Below are positions 57,926 through 64,000 of a stretch of DNA of 64,000 nt, piece after piece. Positions within the stretch are counted from its first letter, which is position 1, and every line of letters begins with the position of its first letter. The stretch is taken from the NCBI GenBank assembly GCA_950106755.1, contig OX467089.1:2606501-2670500 (forward strand), read 5' to 3'. The position numbers and the translations under genes are program-made. The notes under the pieces are model-generated. The model saw only the letters and a list, made by a program, of their open reading frames with translations. It did not search any database and had not been told where the DNA came from. This DNA is from Climacium dendroides (Eukaryota; Streptophyta; Bryopsida; Hypnales; Climaciaceae).

Positions 57926-58525
57926 TATTCAGATTACAAAGTAATGAATGGAAGAAAGGCTTTCCTTAGATGATAGGAAGATACCAAACCCCATGAGTGG
58001 GTTGAACATAAGGTAGAAGCCTTTCATAGTTATCCACATACATCATGGGATAACTAACCTCAATGGGCTGCCTTTGACTACAAGCAATACCCAAGAGACT
58101 CTAAGACTAACTAAGAGTCTAATGCTACTCCTAGGGCTGAATGTACATAGTCTACACTAATATGTACATGTACTTCAACACTCCCACTTTGAGAGTGCTC
58201 AAAGGCTCCAAGGCCCATCTTCCCAATCGAGTTTTGGTGTTGTGGCTTCCCAAGGGCCTTGGTCAGCACATCAGCAACCATAGCTTCGGTAGGCACATAC
58301 TTGAGCTCAATCACCTCAGCCTCCACTCGTTCACAAATGAAATGGTGTTGCACATCAATGTGCTTCGTCCGAGAGTGGTGGGTGGGATTCTTGGCCAAAG
58401 CAATGGCCCCTTGATTGTCACACCAAATTGGTGTGCTGCCCTCTTGGACAAGGCCAACATCAGCCAAGAGTTGCCTTAGCCAAATGGCCTCCTTGGTGCA
58501 TTGGCTCGTGGCCATGTACTCCGCC
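57926..58525 (-). pseudogene. Copia element H (family 1), 3' end with LTR
   Basis: A 255-bp 3' LTR (57926-58180; its first bases read TATTCAG in place of TATTGAG) is followed by an open RNase H C-terminus (58111-58525) that ends abruptly at ATGTACTCCGCC, where the LTR of F starts in the opposite orientation. A 65-bp piece of the same gene in the same orientation resumes at 61947-62011, on the far side of F. This shows F landed inside H. Confidence 0.8.
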
Positions 58526-58779
58526 TGTTGAAGAACATGTACATATTAGTGTAGACTATGTACATTCAGCCCTAGGAGTAGCATTAGACTCTTAATTAGT
58601 CTTAGAGTCTCTTGGGTATTGCTTGTACTCAAAGGCAGCCCATTGAGGTTAGTTATCCCATGGTGTATGTGGATAACTATGAAAGGCTTCTACCTTATGT
58701 TCAACCCACTTATGGGGTTTGGTATTCTCCTACCATCTAAGTAAAGCCTTTCTTCATTCATTACTTTGTAATCTCAATA
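58526..58779 (+). repeat. 5' LTR of element F
   Basis: 254 bp, TGTTGAAGAACATG to CTCAATA, a family-1 LTR in + orientation. The adjoining leader (58780-59888) matches the split leader of element A over its length. Confidence 0.9.
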
Positions 58780-59888
58780 GGTTGTGGGCCCACGCACTTG
58801 GAGTTGCGTTTGAAGGAGAAGTTCAAATCATTTAGAGGAGATCTTGGAGCTTGGAGGAGCAATCAGCCTTGTGTGTATTTTCTTCACCTACAAACCATAT
58901 GGTGTGAGTAAATTGTCAAAAACTTGGAGTGCATTTTTAAAAAAAAAAAAAAAGGAGTTTTGTTTCTTTTCTCATTAGTTGGTTTGTGAGGTTTTGAGTA
59001 CATTTTGGTGGAGACATTGCTTATGGTAGTAATCAGACCTAGTAAGGGCTGGTTGCATGCTCCTAGTTTGCGTTTGCACTTAGAAGTGTGCATTGAGAGC
59101 CATTTGAGGCTAATTGTGCACTTGGGTGCATTGTGGAGTGAGATTGTGTCAATTGCACTTTAGTGAGAGTCTTTTAAGGCTGATTGTGCACTTGGGTGCA
59201 TAGTTGAGTGTGTTTGTGCTTATTGCAATCTAGTGAGAGTCCATTGTGAGTCTTGGAAGCATGTTTGGGATGCTTGAGGCGTTTGCCATCCATTAAGGGC
59301 TGAATTGTGCCCTTGTGAGTGAGTGAGGCGAATTAGTGGACTTGGTGATCCCAAGAGGGCTAATTAGAGCCCTTGTGAATGAGTGAAGCCAATTAGTGGG
59401 TTTTTTGTGAACCCTAGAGGGCTGATTTGTGCCCTTGTGAGCATTGTGGAGCCAGTTGGGGTTCTTTGTTGGCTTGGTGATCCAACTATGGTTGTTGGAA
59501 GCCATTGTTGTTTTTGAGGTGCTCATTGTGAGTAGTAGCTTCCATCTAGGGCTGATTGGAGGTCTTGAACTCCTTGGAGTGTGGAGAACCCTATTTGTAA
59601 GCACCATTGTGTGTTTGCTTGCTAGTTTGAAGTAGCACTTGCCCATGATGTCCATGTGGTGATTTTGAGCTTCATTAGGGTCTGAATTGGTGTGGAGAGG
59701 AGGTGAGACACTTGTGAGGAGTCTTGGATCTTTCTTAGGGTGTGAGGGATCTTTGGAAGTGCTTGCAAGGGCTGATTGGTGCCATTTCAGCCCAATTGGC
59801 TTCCAAGGGATTGTTTGGAGGCTGAATTGAGTTTGTCAACTCTAGGAGACATTTGGGGGGGCTGCCAACAAGTGGGAGGTGCTTCATC

Positions 59889-60536
59889 ATGGCATCAAGT
59901 GGAGGAGAAGGCGTGCGCATCATTGACAAGTTCAATGGGGAGAACTTTGGCATGTGGAAGTTCAAGATGGAGATGATTCTTGCGGAGAAGGACTTGTGGG
60001 AGGTGGTGGATGCGAGTGAGGAGCCTCCAAGTGAAGATGCTGATCCAAAGACCAAGAAGGCATTTGAGAGGAAGGAGAAGAAGGCCTTTGCTCTCATTGC
60101 CATCAACCTTGTGGACCGGCAAATTGCACACATTCGCCATTGCAAGGGACCAGCCCAAGCATGGACCACCCTTTGCAACATCCATGAGACCAAGAGCCTC
60201 TCCAACAACCTTTTTCTCCGGCGCAAGTTCTTCACTAGCAAGATGCAAGAGGAGGATGACTTGTTGGATCACGTCAACAAGATCAAGGCCCTTGCGGATG
60301 AGTTGGCTTGTTTGGAGGTACCCGTGACGGATGGAGATGTGGTGATGACTTTATTGGAGAGCTTGCCACCGTCTTATGAGTTCCTCATCACTGCATTGGA
60401 GACAAGGCCTATAAAGGAACTGACCATGGAGTTTGTGACGGCCCGCTTGATGCATGAGGTGACCAAGCGCAAGGAGAATGAGGCCCAAGGAGATGGATCA
60501 GCCCTTGTCTCTAGACATGTGCAAGGGGTGCATTGA
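59889..60536 (+). pseudogene. Gag fragment of element F
   Basis: 216 codons from MASSGGEGVR to a premature TGA. They cover the copia gag domain but stop before the CCHC knuckle. Almost identical to the gag of A (changes include ILF to NLF). The downstream deletion removes knuckle, protease and part of the pre-integrase segment. Alone it could make a knuckle-less Gag. Confidence 0.8.
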
Positions 60537-60635
60537 GGGTAAACAAGCAAGGCAGCCCTTCCCCAAGGATGGGGCAACAAGGGCCAGCAAGCTATTGGAG
60601 CTTGTGCATTCCGATGTGTGCGGACCAATGAAGAC

Positions 60636-60890
60636 TGTTGAAGAACATGTACATATTAGTGTAGACTATGTACATTCAGCCCTAGGAGTAGCATTAGACT
60701 CTTAGTTAGACATAGAGTCTCTTGGGTATTGCTTGTAGTCAAAGGCAACCCATTGAGGTTAGTTATCCCATGATGTATGTGGATAACTATGAAAGGCTTC
60801 TACCTTATGTTCAACCCACTCATGGGGTTTGGTATCTTCCTACCATCTAAGTAAAGCCTTTCTTCCATTCATTACTTTGTAATCTCAATA
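60636..60890 (+). mobile_element. Solo family-1 LTR inside the integrase of F
   Basis: A 255-bp LTR flanked by the 5-bp duplication AAGAC (60631-60635 and 60891-60895). The integrase frame resumes cleanly after it (MKT then TTIGG). An intact duplication around a single LTR is the result of an insertion followed by LTR-LTR recombination. Confidence 0.93.
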
Positions 60891-60895
60891 AAGAC

Positions 60896-61946
60896 CACCA
60901 CCATAGGAGGAGCAAGGTATTTTTTGACATTTATTGATGATTTCTCCCGCAAGGTGTGGGTGTACATGCTGAAGTGCAAGAGTGAGGTGTTTGGGCGTTT
61001 TGAGACTTGGAAGGCCCTTGTGGACGCCCAATCTGATTGCAAGGTGAAGGTGCTGCGGTCAGATAATGGAGGGGAGTATGTGTCCAAGGCCTTTGAGGAG
61101 TACTTGAAGGCCCATGGCATTGAGCACCATACATCAGCACCTTACACTCCTCAACAAAACGGCGTAGCGGAGCGTGCCAACCCCACCATTGTGGAGATGG
61201 CAAGGTCCATGATTCATGCCCAAGGGCTGAAGTTTGAGCTTTGGGGTGAGGCGGTGTCTACAGCGGTTTATACAAGGAACCGGTGCCCCACCCAAGCCTT
61301 GACAAGCATGACACCCCAAGAAGCTTGGAGTGGGATTAGGCCTCATGTGTCTCACTTGCGCATCTTTGGGTGCATTGCCTATGCCTTGGTTCCAAGTGCC
61401 AAGAGGACCAAGTTGGATGCTAAGGGCATCAAGTGTCTTTTCCTTGGTTATTGTGAGGGAACCAAGGCTTATAGGCTGATGTGTGTGGAGAGCAAGGCCA
61501 TCATCAAGAGTCGAGATGTGACCTTCTTGGAGGATGGAGGTGCTGATCCTAAGCTCTTAGAGATGAGCCCAAGTGGGAGCAATGGAGGACCAACCCAAAA
61601 GGTGGGCACAACTCCAAGAGTGCACATAGAAGATGAAGGAGATGAAGATGAAGACTTGGTGGAGCCCAAGAAGAAGGTGGCCACACCCCAAGTGAAGAGA
61701 TCAGCAATTCCTTCTCCAAGCACTTCACCAAGGGAGCAAGAGCATGATCAGCCCTTGGGAGAGCAAGATCAACCCTTGGAAGAGCAAGATCAGACCATGG
61801 AGGAGCCCCGTTATCCCACAAGGACCCACAAGCCCCTTGGAGACTGGTGGTTGAATCACATTCTTCCCCCACAACATGAAGATCAAGCCAATGTGGCTTT
61901 CCTTGGAGATCCATCTACACTTGGAGAGATGTTGCATTGTGAAGAT
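60896..61946 (+). pseudogene. Integrase and linker fragment of element F
   Basis: Open frame from TTIGGARYFLTF-like sequence through SDNGGEY, NGVAERAN and the RIFGCIAYAL-type C-terminal segment to an acidic/Pro-rich linker with EEPRYPTRT, ending after GEMLHCED. Compared with A, a short in-frame deletion in the linker removes about seven residues. It lacks RT. Confidence 0.8.
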
Positions 61947-62011
61947 GTACGTAACCGGTGGTGGATCTCCTATCCGCCTCATCGCCCGCCCAATCCGCAT
62001 CACAAAAGCCA
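61947..62011 (-). pseudogene. Short RNase H fragment, continuation of element H
   Basis: 65 bp matching the - strand of the DADWAGDEADRRSTTGYV coding region in A. It lies between the broken 3' end of F and the LTR of G, in the orientation expected if H once continued here. About 80 bp of H are missing at the junction with F. Confidence 0.75.
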
Positions 62012-64000
62012 TATTGAGATTACAAAGTAATGAATGGAAGAAAGGCTTTACTTAGATGGTAGGAAGATACCAAACCCCATGAGTGGGTTGAACATAAGGT
62101 AGAAGCCTTTCATAGTTATCCACATACATCATGGGATAACTAACCTCAATGGGCTGCCTTTGACTACAAGCAATACCCAAGAGACTCTAAGTCTAACTAA
62201 GAGTCTAATGCTACTCCTAGGGCTGAATGTACATAGTCTACACTAATATGTACATGTTCTTCAACACTCCCACTTTGAGAGTGGTCAAAGGCTCCAAGGC
62301 CCATCTTCCCAATCAAGTTTTGGTGTTGTGGCTTCCCAAGGGCCTTGGTCAGCACATCAGCAACCATAGCTTGGGTAGGCACATACTTGAGCTCAATCAC
62401 CTCAGCCTCCACTCGTTCACAAATGAAATGGTGTTGCACATCAATGTGCTTCGTCCGAGAGTGGTGGGTGGGATTCTTGGCCAAAGCAATGGCCCCTTGA
62501 TTGTCACACCAAATTGGTGTGCTGCCCTCTTGGACAAGGCCAACATCAGCCAAGAGTTGCCTTAGCCAAATGGCCTCCTTGGTGCATTGGCTCATGGCCA
62601 TGTACTCCGCCTCCGTTGTAGAAAGAGCTATGGTGGGTTGCCTCTTGGAATTCCAAGTAATGGCACCCAATCCAAGCATAAACACGTAACCGGTGGTGGA
62701 TCTCCTATCGGCCTCATCGCCCGCCCAATCCGCATCACAAAAGCCATGCAAACTCACATTGGCACCCCCAAGTTGCAACTTCAGCCCAAGTGTGCCTTGA
62801 AGGTACCTCATCACCCTCTTGACCGCAGCCCAATGCTTGGGGCCATACTTGGACGTGTGTTGACTCACCACACTCACCGGAAAGGCCAAATCAGGCCTTG
62901 TGGCTACCATGGCATACATGAGGCAACCCACCGCTGCCTTGTAAGGCACACCTTGCATTTCAGCCCTCACGTCTTCAAATTCAGCATCCGTGAGCTTGGG
63001 CAACTTCCCATGAGTGTCAAGTGGTGTACCTATGGCTTTGCACTCCTCCATGTTGAAGCGCTTGAGAATTTCTTCAAGGTACTTGCGTTGGCTCATGGTG
63101 ATGGTGTGGGCAGCCCTATCCCTCTTGAACTCCACTCCAAGGCAATACTTCAACTCTCCAAGATCCGTCATCTCATACTCCTTCTTGAGCATATCCTTCA
63201 CTTCAAGCATCTTGGTCATGCTACTTGCAAGGAGGATCAGATCGTCCACATAGAGGATCACAATCACCAAATGCTCACAACTTTGCATGGTGTACAAAGA
63301 GTGATCAGCATAGCCTCTTTGGAAGCCCTTCCTTGCAAACATGGCATCAATATCCCTATACCAAGCTCTCCCCGATTGCTTCAACCCGGGAAGTGCCTTC
63401 TTCAACTTGCACTTGAGATGCCCTTGGCCTTCTTGCACAAAGCCTTGGGGTTGATCCATGTAGATGACCTCCTCTAGCTTGGGGTTGAGAAAAGCCGTCT
63501 TTACATCCATTTGGTGCATCTCCAAGTCCATGGCTGCCCCAATACTCACAATGCACCTAATGGTGCTAAACTTAGCAACGGGGGCAAAGGTCTCATTGAA
63601 GTCCACCCCTTCCACTTGAGAAAACCCCCTAGCAACCAACCTTGCCTTGTACCTCACAATGTGGCCCAAAGCATCCCTTTTGGTGGAGAAAACCCACTTA
63701 CAACCCACACTTGATCTCTTGGAAGGGAGGGCAGCAAGTTCCCATGTCTCCTTGGCAATGAGGGCATTATACTCCTCTTGCATGGCCAACTCCCACTTGC
63801 TTGCATCTTCACAATGCAACACCTCTCCAAGTGTAGATGGATCTCCAAGGAAAGCCACATTGGCTTGATCTTCATGTTGTGGGGGAAGAATGTGATTCAA
63901 CCACCAATCTCCAATGGCTTGCTAGCCCTTGTTGCCCCATCCTTAGGGAAGGGTTGCCTTGCTTGTTTGCCCTCAATGCACCCCTTGCACACCCTAGAAC
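62012..64000 (-). pseudogene. Copia element G (family 1), 3' half, internally deleted, runs off the window
   Basis: A 255-bp 3' LTR (62012-62266), polypurine tract, then an open RT-RNase H frame (stop 62197, open to ~63910) nearly identical to A, with YVDDL and DADWAGD intact. At ~63911 the sequence jumps from the start of the RT linker (GDWW) to the pre-integrase segment (KQARQPF type), so the integrase core and most of the linker are deleted. It continues toward gag beyond 64000. It appears inserted in element H, next to AGCCA. Confidence 0.85.

Larger units (their letters stand above)
58526..61946 (+). pseudogene. Copia element F (family 1), internally deleted and 3'-truncated
   Basis: A 5' LTR (58526-58779, 254 bp) is followed by primer site GGTTGTGGGCCCAC (58780-58793, one base off), a 1.1-kb leader and the gag ATG at 59889. 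Gag is open to ~60520, where a deletion joins the end of gag to the pre-integrase zinc segment (GCIEGKQARQPF), putting a stop at 60534-60536. Integrase then runs to 60635, is split by a solo LTR, and resumes at 60891 with its catalytic residues (one change, NRT to NPT, near 61182). The linker ends at 61946; RT, RNase H and the 3' LTR are lost. Confidence 0.85.

Overview
This is a nuclear window from a plant, most likely a bryophyte-grade land plant such as a moss (inference). The support is a plastid-type tryptophan synthase beta gene, a 19-exon plant aconitase with an organelle presequence, degenerate CCCTAAA/TTTAGGG telomere-type repeats, and Ty1/copia elements whose primer site matches the plant initiator tRNA-Met anticodon arm. 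Two ordinary genes look intact. The rest is AT-rich intergenic DNA, decayed genes and stacked transposons.

Layout. 1-600: 3' end of an unknown Ser/Arg-rich ORF. 1187-2830 (-): protein-kinase-like pseudogene with one in-frame stop. 6539-8743 (+): coiled-coil plus RING ORF with two in-frame stops. 10741-13166 (-): decayed zinc-finger ORF with a conserved AEDE block, family not recognised. Three GC-rich minisatellites sharing a GGACGG/CCGTCC core lie beside these decayed genes (3033-3395, 5860-6085, 10288-10707). 9-17 kb and two later places hold short inverted-repeat elements bounded by TTAA with CCC...GGG ends.

17500-20174 (+): tryptophan synthase beta, five exons, 498 aa. 20.2-31.5 kb: AT-rich graveyard with a 150-bp CACTA-type foldback element, a RING E3 exon relic and a piggyBac transposase relic that is a plausible source of the TTAA elements. 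32084-39026 (-): aconitate hydratase, 999 aa. The two enzymes belong to unrelated pathways (tryptophan synthesis; citrate/isocitrate interconversion) and show no sign of joint control.

41.3-64 kb: two copia families nested in one another. On the left, an old element (C) holds a full-length element (A, 5-bp target duplication GTACC), which holds a very young complete element (B, duplication GCTAC, both LTRs alike by eye). On the right I infer D holds E, E holds H, and H holds F and G, with a solo LTR inside F. All three readable 5' LTR junctions carry a primer site complementary to the anticodon arm of initiator tRNA-Met, the half-tRNA type known from Drosophila copia, not the usual 3'-end site.
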